Below the pieces are notes generated by a model, which saw only the letters and a list, made by a program, of their open reading frames with translations, did no database searches and was not told the origin of the DNA. Of a stretch of 49,901 nt of DNA, positions 35,634-43,426 are shown piece after piece. Position 1 is the first letter of the stretch. Each line of letters opens with the position of its first letter. The stretch spans positions 1 to 49,901 of the forward strand of contig BQIU01000024.1 of NCBI GenBank assembly GCA_021603905.1, in the 5' to 3' direction. The position numbers and the translations under genes are program-made. This DNA is from Nitrospirales bacterium. Lineage in GTDB: Bacteria > Nitrospirota > Nitrospiria > Nitrospirales > UBA8639.

Positions 35634-36934
35634 TGACGATGACCCAGTCAAGCTCGATGCACGAGGCGTTTATTTCGCAATATCCTGAAGAAGTTGCCCA
35701 GGTATTCGAAACCTATCCTGTCGATGAAGTTCTTGAGGTACTTCACGATACGCCTGGACGTGATAATGCAAAAATTCTCTCTGCCATGACGCCGTCCGTT
35801 GCTGCAGACATTCTTGGAGCGATGCAAGTAGAACTGTTAACAGAAACCCTTTCACAAATTGAACCATCTGTAGCAGCCGCGCTCTTGCGAAGGCTTTCAC
35901 AAAACAATCGCGAAAATGCGTTAGAAGCGGTATCGCAGAGTGTCGCGACTGAGATCAGAGCGTTTCTGGAGTTTCCAGAGGACTCTGTCGGCATGCTCAT
36001 GGATCCACGATTCTTTGCGCTACCTCAGGATTTGAATGTCGAAAAAGCAATCCATCAGGTACGGACACATGCTCCTCGTGATCTGCACGAAATCTATATT
36101 ATTGATCGCAACCAGATCCTGACTGGCATCCTTCCTCTCCGTGATATGTTTCTCGCGCCGGAGCATGAGCGACTCCAATCCTTAATGAAGCGAGATTTAC
36201 CGACCATTCATCCGCTTGAAAGTCAGGAGCAGGTCGTAGAAGTCTTTGATCAATGGAAGGTATTCACGATTCCAGTCACCGATTTAAGCGGTCGTTTACT
36301 AGGCATCATTAGGAATCGAGATATCGTTGAGGTCGAAAAAGAAGAGGCCACCATTAGTATGCAGACTATGGTAGGGGCCAGCAAAGATGAACGAGCCCTA
36401 TCGCCTCCATGGTTTGCCGTTCGAAAACGCCTCCCCTGGCTGCAAATCAATCTACTCACCGCATTTCTCGCGGCTTTTGTTGTGGGGCTATTTGAAGACA
36501 CCATTGCCAGGTTTACCGCCTTGGCCGTCTTGCTCCCTGTCGTCGCAGGACAGTCAGGAAATACAGGAGCCCAAGCGTTAGCCGTCGTGATGCGAGGACT
36601 CGCCCTGCGAGATATCCGTCCCACACAATGGATGCGAGTGGTAACGAAAGAATCGTATGTGGCATTCGTGAATGGAGTAGCCGTAGCCGCCACCACATCG
36701 GCTGCGGTTTTCGTCTGGAGTCACTCATGGGGACTGACGATGGTGATTGGCATTTCTATGGTGCTCTCGATGGTGATCGCAGGGCTTTCAGGAGCGGTGA
36801 TCCCCATCATACTGAAAGCTCTCAATCAAGATCCGGCACAATCATCATCCATTATTTTGACAACCGTGACTGATGTCGCAGGATTCCTAAGTTTCTTAGG
36901 CTTAGCTACGATGTTTGCGAGTTTTCTTGAATAA
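35630..36934 (+). CDS. mgtE: magnesium transporter MgtE
   Basis: The protein has 434 residues. An N-terminal helical domain (about 10-125), CBS pair (about 130-245) and five membrane helices (about 280-434) give the complete MgtE layout. The transporter signature LPVVAGQSGNTGAQALAVVM and the pore-site TDVAGFLSFLGL (D415) are intact. It imports Mg2+ under control of its cytosolic domains. The start overlaps the stop of the upstream MgtE-N/CBS protein (ATGA), so the two are translated together. A second ATG two codons on (MTMTQSS) is possible. Confidence 0.95.
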   Translation: MMTMTQSSSMHEAFISQYPEEVAQVFETYPVDEVLEVLHDTPGRDNAKILSAMTPSVAADILGAMQVELLTETLSQIEPSVAAALLRRLSQNNRENALEAVSQSVATEIRAFLEFPEDSVGMLMDPRFFALPQDLNVEKAIHQVRTHAPRDLHEIYIIDRNQILTGILPLRDMFLAPEHERLQSLMKRDLPTIHPLESQEQVVEVFDQWKVFTIPVTDLSGRLLGIIRNRDIVEVEKEEATISMQTMVGASKDERALSPPWFAVRKRLPWLQINLLTAFLAAFVVGLFEDTIARFTALAVLLPVVAGQSGNTGAQALAVVMRGLALRDIRPTQWMRVVTKESYVAFVNGVAVAATTSAAVFVWSHSWGLTMVIGISMVLSMVIAGLSGAVIPIILKALNQDPAQSSSIILTTVTDVAGFLSFLGLATMFASFLE

Positions 36935-36999
36935 ATCGAGGCACTGAAAGGTCATGCAATGAAACGTATGGGTGGTCAGCGGGACGAAAGACAGATTGT

Positions 37000-38034
37000 A
37001 TGATGGAATCCGTTTTGATTTGGGTAGGAATCTTTACTTGCCTGGCAGGGTCAGCGATGTGTTCTGGCTTGACACTCGGCTTCTTTAGTCTGAGCCGCAT
37101 TCATCTCGAGCTTCTCGATAAGCAGGGGGACGTTGAAGCCAAAACTGTTCTAAAGGTACGACAAGATGCCAATTTTCTGTTAGCGACACTTCTCTGGAGC
37201 AATGTCGCAGTCAATGTGCTACTGACGCTATTGTCTGATGAGCAAATGGTGGGTGTATTGGCGTTCTTTTTCTCACTATTCGGCATTACACTTTTTGGAG
37301 AAATCCTGCCTCAAGCTTATTTCTCGAGAAATGCGCTGAGACTTGGAGCAAAGTTTGCGCCAGTGGTCAAAGTGTTGCAATTTGTTTTTTATCCAATGGC
37401 CAAACCCTCAGCTTTGGTTCTTGATCAAATAGTCGGGAAAGAGGGGATCACGTGGTTTAAAGACTATGAGCTTGACACACTCCTGAAGATTCATGCCCAA
37501 ACTCCAGAAACTGATATCAGTGAAGTCGAAGGCCACGGGGCATCGAACTTCTTAAATCTTGATGACATTTCTTCTCTCGAGGAAGGCTCTCCCCTGCATC
37601 CAGAAAGCATCATACAGCTACCATTTGATGGGAACAGGATCGTTTTCCCGAAAGAGACACCATTGGTCTCTGATCGCTTTGTACAACAGATCCATCTATC
37701 CAGAGAAAAGTGGGTGATCATTACTGATGACTCACAGACACCACGTCTCGTGCTTGATGCCGATGGATTTTTAAGAGAATTATTAGTCGAGCAACAATAC
37801 AAGCCCCTTCGGCACTGTCACCGGCCGATTATTTTTAATCACATCACGGTTTCCCTCGGGGAACTGTTAAAACAGCTACGAGTGAACCCGGAACACGTGG
37901 AAGATGACGTGATTGACCACGACTTGGTTTTGATCTGGTCAGCAGATCAGAAACGTATTATTACTGGTGCCGATATCTTAGGGCGTCTCTTGCGGGGAAT
38001 TGCTAAACGAAATCCATTGGTTAGTTTTTATTAA
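37000..38034 (+). CDS. DUF21/CNNM-family membrane protein
   Basis: The protein has 344 residues. The N-terminal DUF21 (CNNM transmembrane) domain covers about 1-150 with three to four helices: GSAMCSGLTLGFFSLSRIHL, DANFLLATLLWSNVAVNVLL, LFGITLFGEILPQAYFSRNA. This is the part shared with CorB/CorC and human CNNM proteins, which move or regulate Mg2+. The C-terminal region is CBS-like but degenerate, and no CorC_HlyC domain follows. It comes 65 bases after mgtE, which supports a role in divalent cation handling. ATG 37000 and 37003 are both possible; the ribosome site is weak. Confidence 0.85.
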   Translation: MMESVLIWVGIFTCLAGSAMCSGLTLGFFSLSRIHLELLDKQGDVEAKTVLKVRQDANFLLATLLWSNVAVNVLLTLLSDEQMVGVLAFFFSLFGITLFGEILPQAYFSRNALRLGAKFAPVVKVLQFVFYPMAKPSALVLDQIVGKEGITWFKDYELDTLLKIHAQTPETDISEVEGHGASNFLNLDDISSLEEGSPLHPESIIQLPFDGNRIVFPKETPLVSDRFVQQIHLSREKWVIITDDSQTPRLVLDADGFLRELLVEQQYKPLRHCHRPIIFNHITVSLGELLKQLRVNPEHVEDDVIDHDLVLIWSADQKRIITGADILGRLLRGIAKRNPLVSFY

Positions 38035-38113
38035 CTCTTGTTTGCTTGAGTTTCCAATGAACGATTCAACCGGTGGATCGTTCATGAACGAACAAGGAGG
38101 CCCCTTCAACATT

Positions 38114-38554
38114 ATGAAAAAACCTATTATCGGCTGGCGGGAATGGGTCGCACTCCCTGAACTAGGCGTTGAACACATCAAGGCCAAAATTGACACCGGC
38201 GCACGGACGTCAGCACTCCATGCGTTTGATATGCAGTTGCTTGAAAAACAAGGGCAGAACTGGGTTCGTTTTGCCATTCATCCATATCAGCGAAATGACA
38301 CCGATAGACTCACCTGTAGCTGTCGGGTCCGAGGTTCCCGGGTGGTCACCAATTCAGGCGGGACCCAGGAGGAACGGTTAGTTATTGAAACCCGATTAAC
38401 ATTGGGGGAACTGTCATGGCCGATTGAGGTGACATTGACGAATCGAGATCAGATGGGATTTCGAATGTTGTTGGGACGGACAGCGCTCAGAGGTCACTTC
38501 CTTATCGACCCCAGACGATCATTTTTGCGTAGAACGTCAAAAAATATAACATGA
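38114..38554 (+). CDS. RimB-type retropepsin-like protease (COG4067)
   Basis: The protein has 146 residues from ATG 38114. The aspartic-protease-like motif is KIDTGARTSALHA with D27-T28-G29; the second family block is FRMLLGRTALRGHFLIDPRR. Proteins of this type are often labelled ATP-dependent zinc protease and lie beside rimK; in Pseudomonas the partner RimB modulates RimK. An AAGGAGG lies at 38094-38100, 13 bases before this ATG, which is long. Earlier in-frame ATGs (38057, 38084) would place it inside or before the gene. It is 48 bases upstream of rimK. Confidence 0.85.
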   Translation: MKKPIIGWREWVALPELGVEHIKAKIDTGARTSALHAFDMQLLEKQGQNWVRFAIHPYQRNDTDRLTCSCRVRGSRVVTNSGGTQEERLVIETRLTLGELSWPIEVTLTNRDQMGFRMLLGRTALRGHFLIDPRRSFLRRTSKNIT

Positions 38555-38602
38555 TGGGCTATTTAACTCATCACCTTTTCATTTTCAAAAAAGGAGTCAT
38601 TC

Positions 38603-39508
38603 ATGAAACTTGCGATGATGGCACGTAATGCTAAATTGTACTCGCATCAACGAATAGTCGAAGCGGCAGAGGCGGCCGGTCACAAAATCGATGTGATCAA
38701 CACGACCAAGGTCTATGTCAATATCACGTCACACAAACCTGAGCTTCGTTATAAAGGCGAAAGCTTAGAAGGTTATGATGCAGTCATTCCAAGAATTGGA
38801 GCCTCCATCACCTTTTACGGTTTGGCCGTGCTACGACAGTTTGAGATGATGGGAGTTTGGCCTTTGAATGAATCTGTGGCCATCGGACGATCACGAGACA
38901 AGTTGCGTGCATTACAATTATTGGCACGGAAAGGTATTGGACTGCCGGTCACGGCCTTTGCCCATTCTGATGACTTTGCTGATGACGTCATCGCCATTGC
39001 CGGAGGAGCGCCAGTCGTGATCAAACTGCTGGAAGGCACTCAAGGAATCGGCGTGGTACTAGGCGAAACACACAATTCCGCAAAATCGGTTATAGAGGCT
39101 TTTCGAGGGGTCAAAGTCAATATCATGGTACAAGAATTCATCAAAGAAGCTGGAGGCTCTGACATCCGCTGCTTGGTCATCGGTGATCGAGTTATCGCTT
39201 CAATGAAACGACAAGGGGCGAAGGGAGATTTCCGCTCCAATCTTCATCGAGGTGGCAACGCAGAAGTGATCAAAATTACACCAGAAGAACGATCAACGGC
39301 AACGCGGGCAGCCAACATCATGGGGCTCAATGTCTGTGGAGTCGACCTACTTCGTTCAAAACATGGTCCAGTGGTCATGGAAATCAATTCCTCCCCTGGT
39401 CTAGAAGGCATAGAAAACGCGACCGGCATCGACGTCGCGAAAGAGATCATTCAGTTTATTGAAAAAAATGCAAAACCTAACAAAACAAGGACTCGCGGTC
39501 GTGGGTAA
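38603..39508 (+). CDS. rimK: RimK-type ATP-grasp amide ligase
   Basis: The protein has 301 residues, the standard RimK length. ATP-grasp features are [20 protein letters not shown], the P-loop-like [18 protein letters not shown], the substrate-side [19 protein letters not shown] and the metal-binding [15 protein letters not shown]. In E. coli RimK adds glutamate residues to the C-terminus of ribosomal protein S6. AAAGGAG precedes the ATG at a good distance. It forms a trio with the retropepsin-like gene upstream and a desuccinylase-type gene that overlaps its 3' end. Whether S6 is the substrate here cannot be told from the sequence. Confidence 0.93.
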   Translation: MKLAMMARNAKLYSHQRIVEAAEAAGHKIDVINTTKVYVNITSHKPELRYKGESLEGYDAVIPRIGASITFYGLAVLRQFEMMGVWPLNESVAIGRSRDKLRALQLLARKGIGLPVTAFAHSDDFADDVIAIAGGAPVVIKLLEGTQGIGVVLGETHNSAKSVIEAFRGVKVNIMVQEFIKEAGGSDIRCLVIGDRVIASMKRQGAKGDFRSNLHRGGNAEVIKITPEERSTATRAANIMGLNVCGVDLLRSKHGPVVMEINSSPGLEGIENATGIDVAKEIIQFIEKNAKPNKTRTRGRG

Positions 39509-40544
39509 ATCACAACGTCAGGAATTTGCAATACGGAACATCACCGTCCAACCGGGAACGCGGCAAACGGTGAATCTCTCGATGAGCTTGCTGTCGAACC
39601 ATACCCCCATGAATGTCCCCGTCCACATCATTCATGGCAAAAATGATGGCCCGCGTCTGTTCATCAGCGCGGCGATCCATGGAGATGAACTCAATGGTGT
39701 AGAAATCATCCGACGAATTCTGAAAACCCCTCGTATACACAAACTTCGCGGGACGCTCGTTGCGGTGCCGATTGTCAATGTCTTTGGGTTTTTGGCTCAT
39801 TCTCGTTATTTGCCCGACCGTCGAGATCTCAACAGAAGTTTTCCAGGGAGCGAAAAAGGTTCGTTAACATCACAATTAGCCTACTTATTCATGCATGAAA
39901 TTGTCCTCCGATGCACGCATGGTATTGATTTACATACCGGGGCTATTCATCGAAGTAACCTGCCTCAAATTCGAGCAGATCTTTCGGATCCTGAAATGGA
40001 ACGACTGAGCAAATCTTTTTCTGCCCCCCTGATTCTTCACTCGAATCTTCGTGATGGGTCCTTACGAAGGGCGGCAACTGATAAGAACATTCCAACCATG
40101 CTGTATGAAGCTGGGGAAGCCCTTCGTTTCGATGAATTCGCCATCCGTCTTGGAGTCAGAGGGATTCTTCGAGTCATGCAAACCCTGGGAATGCTCGGCA
40201 AGCTTCCCTCTACCGTTGAAACCAAGAGTGTCGTGTCGAGAGCGTCATATTGGCTTAGAGCTCCAGCCGGAGGAATCCTTCGTTCACTGCATCCACTCGG
40301 GGCACGAATTCAGGAGGGCGATCACGTGGGGACCATTTCAGATCCCATGGGTGAAAAAGAAATTTCGGTTAATGCAGAAGAACCGGGAATCCTCATTGGC
40401 CGAACAAATTTACCAATTGTCAATCAAGGAGATGCCCTGTTTCATATTGCCAAAGTGAAGAATGCCACCACTGCAGAAAAAGTGGTCGAGGAGTTTCACG
40501 AAAAAGTTAAGGATGAAATCACACTCAGCGAGCAGACCTCATAA
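39501..40544 (+). CDS. succinylglutamate desuccinylase/aspartoacylase-family zinc amidohydrolase
   Basis: The protein has 347 residues from GTG 39501, which has AAGGA nine bases upstream and overlaps rimK by 8 bases. The alternatives ATG 39468 and TTG 39459 have no site. Zinc ligands are H60 and E63 ([10 protein letters not shown]) and H145 (GIDLHTGA); [15 protein letters not shown] supplies the substrate-binding Arg/Asn group. A C-terminal beta domain with [20 protein letters not shown] resembles a biotinyl-type barrel seen in this family. The family hydrolyses N-acyl amides of Glu or Asp. Next to rimK it could remove or trim the added glutamates; this is inferred. Confidence 0.85.
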   Translation: MGKSQRQEFAIRNITVQPGTRQTVNLSMSLLSNHTPMNVPVHIIHGKNDGPRLFISAAIHGDELNGVEIIRRILKTPRIHKLRGTLVAVPIVNVFGFLAHSRYLPDRRDLNRSFPGSEKGSLTSQLAYLFMHEIVLRCTHGIDLHTGAIHRSNLPQIRADLSDPEMERLSKSFSAPLILHSNLRDGSLRRAATDKNIPTMLYEAGEALRFDEFAIRLGVRGILRVMQTLGMLGKLPSTVETKSVVSRASYWLRAPAGGILRSLHPLGARIQEGDHVGTISDPMGEKEISVNAEEPGILIGRTNLPIVNQGDALFHIAKVKNATTAEKVVEEFHEKVKDEITLSEQTS

Positions 40545-40612
40545 CGAAATTTCACCGAACTATCATGTACGTACTTAATAATCACTCGACATACAGAAAG
40601 GAGGGAGCCTCC

Positions 40613-40627
40613 ATGTTCCGTTTATGA
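40613..40627 (+). other. four-codon reading frame with a strong ribosome site
   Basis: AAAGGAGGG (about 40597-40605) lies 7 bases before ATG TTC CGT TTA TGA. The site is better than many real ones in the window but the frame closes at once. It may be a leader peptide or the stub of a lost gene. It sits in the 235-base gap before the 22-mer repeat gene. Confidence 0.25.
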
Positions 40628-40779
40628 AAACAATGATTGTGGCCTAATACGAGGCATCATAATCACTCAAGTCTTTCATCAGCATGGTGCCGGAAGATGT
40701 ACCAGAAAACGAACGACCGTGCTGTACCCAAAATCTGTTTTGCCTCATGTTCATTCATGTCAGGCGGAAGGAGCCGACC

Positions 40780-41730
40780 ATGTCAGAAAAGTCCATTATC
40801 GTTAAAGCTAAAGAAAGTGTTGTGGAGACCATTCAAGGCACAGGAGATGTCACCAATGCATTATTAAATCTTGTCAGCGGCACGTTACTGACCGCTCTAA
40901 AAGGCACCAAAGCAGTCGGAACTGAAGCTGGCAGCTTACTGAAAGATACGATTATTGGGTCGGTGAAAGGCATTTCTGAAGTCGGAGCTGAAGCTGGCTC
41001 TGCAGCCAAAGGCGTTATTGTTGGCGCCGTGCAGGGAACCAAAGAAGTCACATCCGATACACTCGAGACGATTGGTGTAAGTATTTCAACACTGATTAAA
41101 ACCACATCAGAAGTTGGGGGAGACCTCGCTCAAACAGCGAAGGGAGCAGTAGAAGGAGCGATCGTCGCCACAAAGGATTTAACCACGGGAATGACAGATG
41201 CTGCGGCACAGGCCGTAACAGCCGCAATCAAAGGGGTCAACTCTGTTGGCGGAGAGTTGGCCAGCACCGCCAAGGCAACGATCATTGGGGCAGCCCAAGC
41301 AACGCAGGAAATCGGCGGAAAAGCCATGGAAACCATTAGTCACACCGCAGGCGCCGTCATCAAAGCGACGGTAGAAGTCGGTGGAGATCTCGCTTCGACA
41401 GCCAAAGGGACAATGGTTGGAGCTCTCGAGGGGGCCAAAGAAGTTGGAGAGAAAGCCATGGACACGGTCAGTGGAACCGCCAGTTCCATGATTAAGGCGA
41501 CAGCACAAGTCGGCGGAGATTTGGGAACCACAGCCAAAAGTTCTGTCGAAGGTGCAATAGAAGGAGCAAAGTCTATTGGAGTCGATACGGCTGAGGCGGC
41601 ATCTGCCGCAGCAACAGGTGCTTTCAAGGCCGCAGGTGAAATTAGTTCAAGCGCCGGCGAACAAGTTCGAAATGCCGTGACCGGAACAATCAGCGGCGTG
41701 AAAGTCGTACTCAAAGAGCCGTTCAAATAA
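40780..41730 (+). CDS. 22-residue tandem-repeat amphipathic protein
   Basis: The protein has 316 residues from ATG 40780, which has GGAAGGAG at 6 bases; a 32-codon upstream extension from 40684 is Cys-rich and unlike the rest. From residue 13 to the end the protein divides without any gap into thirteen 22-mers and a partial fourteenth, for example TIIGSVKGISEVGAEAGSAA (first 20 residues of one unit, 57-78). Recurrent positions are G/A-rich, with K at 7-8, E-V-G near 11-13 and TAK at 19-21. There is also a 44-residue superperiod. It contains no Cys, Trp or Tyr. 11/22-mer repeats of this kind form lipid-binding amphipathic helices in apolipoproteins, synucleins and group 3 LEA proteins. A role in membrane binding or desiccation/osmotic protection is inferred; no family name is certain. 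Confidence 0.8.
   Translation: MSEKSIIVKAKESVVETIQGTGDVTNALLNLVSGTLLTALKGTKAVGTEAGSLLKDTIIGSVKGISEVGAEAGSAAKGVIVGAVQGTKEVTSDTLETIGVSISTLIKTTSEVGGDLAQTAKGAVEGAIVATKDLTTGMTDAAAQAVTAAIKGVNSVGGELASTAKATIIGAAQATQEIGGKAMETISHTAGAVIKATVEVGGDLASTAKGTMVGALEGAKEVGEKAMDTVSGTASSMIKATAQVGGDLGTTAKSSVEGAIEGAKSIGVDTAEAASAAATGAFKAAGEISSSAGEQVRNAVTGTISGVKVVLKEPFK
40816..41727 (+). repeat. 66-base coding repeat array (13.8 units)
   Basis: The DNA encoding residues 13-316 is a head-to-tail array of 66-base units with no length variation. Units 9, 11 and parts of 5 and 7 share GGNGGNGA(T/G/C) CTC/TTG GC-type blocks around the EVGGDLA codons, which shows a more recent 132-base duplication step. Synonymous differences are many, so the array is not freshly expanded. 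Confidence 0.8.
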
Positions 41731-41834
41731 TAATAAAATCAAATATATTCTGATCCGTAGGCATCAGCCGCACGAAGAACTTGAGCAGAATGTGGGATTG
41801 TTCAAATTAAAGACATATTATTCAAAAGAGAGAT

Positions 41835-42026
41835 ATGACGCAGTCGAAACTCATCGCAATTTTGACACTGTTAGGCTGCGTGATTATTTTCGCGGTTCAG
41901 AATTACGAAGTGGTTGAACTCCGATTTCTCTTCTGGCAACTCGATATGTCACGCGCTTTGCTTCTGTTCTTCGTGTTTGGCGGTGGGGTGATGACGGGAT
42001 GGCTGCTCAGGGGCGGTAAAAAATAA
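41835..42026 (+). CDS. LapA-like small membrane protein (DUF1049)
   Basis: The protein has 63 residues with two membrane helices (about 6-25 and 40-58). The central VQNYEVVELRFLFWQLDMSR motif, with the FxxQNxxxVxxxFL pattern, is the signature of the LapA/DUF1049 family. In E. coli LapA works with LapB to control LpxC and so lipopolysaccharide synthesis; the cytoplasmic C-terminal tail that does this is almost absent here (only GGKK). ATG 41835 has an AAGAGAGA site. Its presence supports a diderm host, although the family is also wider. Confidence 0.8.
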   Translation: MTQSKLIAILTLLGCVIIFAVQNYEVVELRFLFWQLDMSRALLLFFVFGGGVMTGWLLRGGKK

Positions 42027-42045
42027 AGAAAAAGGAACAATTGAA

Positions 42046-42237
42046 ATGAAGAGATACCGACTCGTCGTCATGGCTTGTTCCGTGCTCACAACCCTGACTG
42101 GCTGTTTAGCACCCTTCCTTCTTGAGCAGGCGGTGACCAATGCATTGACAGAACAACTGCTTCTGAACATTGCCCGTGCTCATGAACATCACCCCGTCCA
42201 CTTTACTAAAACTCCGAGCATCACAATTGCTAAATGA
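42046..42237 (+). CDS. small putative lipoprotein
   Basis: The protein has 63 residues. The signal is clear: MKRYR, a hydrophobic stretch and lipobox LTGC with C20. The mature 44 residues include VTNALTEQLLLNIARAHEHH and a short P-V-H-F segment. That pattern resembles the N-terminal end of longer proteins that carry a NxxLLxNIxRAR...PxxF motif, so this may be a truncated member; I cannot prove it. AAAAGGA precedes the start. It lies between lapA and corA on the same strand with short gaps. Confidence 0.6.
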   Translation: MKRYRLVVMACSVLTTLTGCLAPFLLEQAVTNALTEQLLLNIARAHEHHPVHFTKTPSITIAK

Positions 42238-42294
42238 CATATGTGAGAAATCTCTATATGGCCCGAGATCTCGTCATAGCATAAGGAGAAAGAT

Positions 42295-43362
42295 ATGGCG
42301 CATGTTTCTCGGAAACGTTCCAGAAAAGCCGGACTGCCGCCAGGTACGCCGATGCATATTGGTGAACCACGAGAAAACGCGGTCACGATGACCGCGTTTT
42401 CCTACACTGCCTCGACCTTAAAAGAAACAGAGCTATCGCAGTCGACAGATTGCCAAGCTGTATTGAATGGTCTCGCGGGAACCCACTGGATACGGGTCCA
42501 GGGGATTCACGATGTCAAACCGCTTGAACAATTGGCCGCTTTTTATAAAATCCACCCACTTGTTCTCGAAGATATCGTGAACACGGAACAGCGTCCGAAA
42601 TTTGAAGACTATTCTGACTACATCTTTGTGGTACTCAAGCAAATCGGGTGGCAAGGCACGCCACCTCAACTTCGGATTGAGCAAATCAGTCTCATACTCG
42701 GGTCTCATTTCGTCTTGTCTTTTCAGGAACATTCTGACCCTATCTTTCAGGCAGTGCAAAAACGTTTGCAAAATAATAAAGGACCGTTACGCATGCGAGG
42801 TGTCGATTACCTGATCTATGCATTCGTTGATGCGGTCGTGGATCACTATTTCGCAGTCTTAGAAGCGGTAGGAGATGAGATTGAAGAACTTGAAGAGGCA
42901 TTAATCAGTATACCTGATCAGAATTGCTTGCACAGACTTCATCGATCGAAGCAAGACATGATTGTCTTACGAAAATCGATATGGCCACTTCGAGAAGTCA
43001 TCAGTCATTTGGAGCGTGGGGAATCCAGTCTCATTCAAGACAAAACCAGGGTGTACTTTCGTGATGTGCATGATCATACCGTACAGATCATTGAAACGCT
43101 CGAAACGTATCGTGATATGCTGTCCAACATGCTGGACATTTACCTGACAAACCTGAGTCTCAAACTGAACGAAACCATGAAAGTGATGGCGATGATTGCG
43201 ACGCTCTTTATTCCCCTCACCTTGATTGCAGGTATTTATGGCATGAACTTTAAACACATGCCGGAATTAGAGTGGGAGTGGGGCTACCCTATGGTCCTGC
43301 TATTTATGGGACTTTGTGCAGGGGGCTTAATGATGTATTTTCGTAAGAAAAAGTGGATTTAA
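42295..43362 (+). CDS. corA: CorA-family magnesium/cobalt transporter
   Basis: The protein has 355 residues. A large cytoplasmic alpha/beta funnel precedes two C-terminal membrane helices. The hallmark GMN is at 316-318 (IAGIYGMNFKHMPELEWEWG) and the chain ends with a basic RKKKWI anchor. The N-terminus (RKAGLPPGTPMHIGE) is typical of the Thermotoga/methanogen-type CorA, so ATG 42295 with AAGGAG upstream is the right start. It forms a homopentameric Mg2+ channel in the inner membrane. It closes the long plus-strand run that also contains mgtE and a DUF21 gene. Confidence 0.95.
   Translation: MAHVSRKRSRKAGLPPGTPMHIGEPRENAVTMTAFSYTASTLKETELSQSTDCQAVLNGLAGTHWIRVQGIHDVKPLEQLAAFYKIHPLVLEDIVNTEQRPKFEDYSDYIFVVLKQIGWQGTPPQLRIEQISLILGSHFVLSFQEHSDPIFQAVQKRLQNNKGPLRMRGVDYLIYAFVDAVVDHYFAVLEAVGDEIEELEEALISIPDQNCLHRLHRSKQDMIVLRKSIWPLREVISHLERGESSLIQDKTRVYFRDVHDHTVQIIETLETYRDMLSNMLDIYLTNLSLKLNETMKVMAMIATLFIPLTLIAGIYGMNFKHMPELEWEWGYPMVLLFMGLCAGGLMMYFRKKKWI
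42373..42401. repeat. perfect 13-bp inverted repeat inside the start of corA
   Basis: GAAAACGCGGTCA (42373-42385), loop CGA and the exact reverse complement TGACCGCGTTTTC (42389-42401) lie 78 bases into corA. The right arm ends TTTTC, so it resembles an intrinsic terminator or attenuator. Both arms are coding. Confidence 0.7.
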
Positions 43363-43426
43363 TCTCAAGAAGAAATTTTGGCACAAGACCCAACATCTGT
43401 AGACATCACACTATTGATAGCCCACA

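Noticed and set aside
40816..41727. Possibility that the 66-base periodic array is a CRISPR or other noncoding repeat
   Set aside because: The periodicity is at the protein level in one open frame with synonymous variation; there are no identical repeats with unique spacers.
42373..42401. Calling the hairpin a terminator and starting corA downstream of it
   Set aside because: The residues encoded upstream (RKAGLPPGTPMHIGE) are typical of CorA N-termini and have a good ribosome site, so the hairpin is inside the gene.
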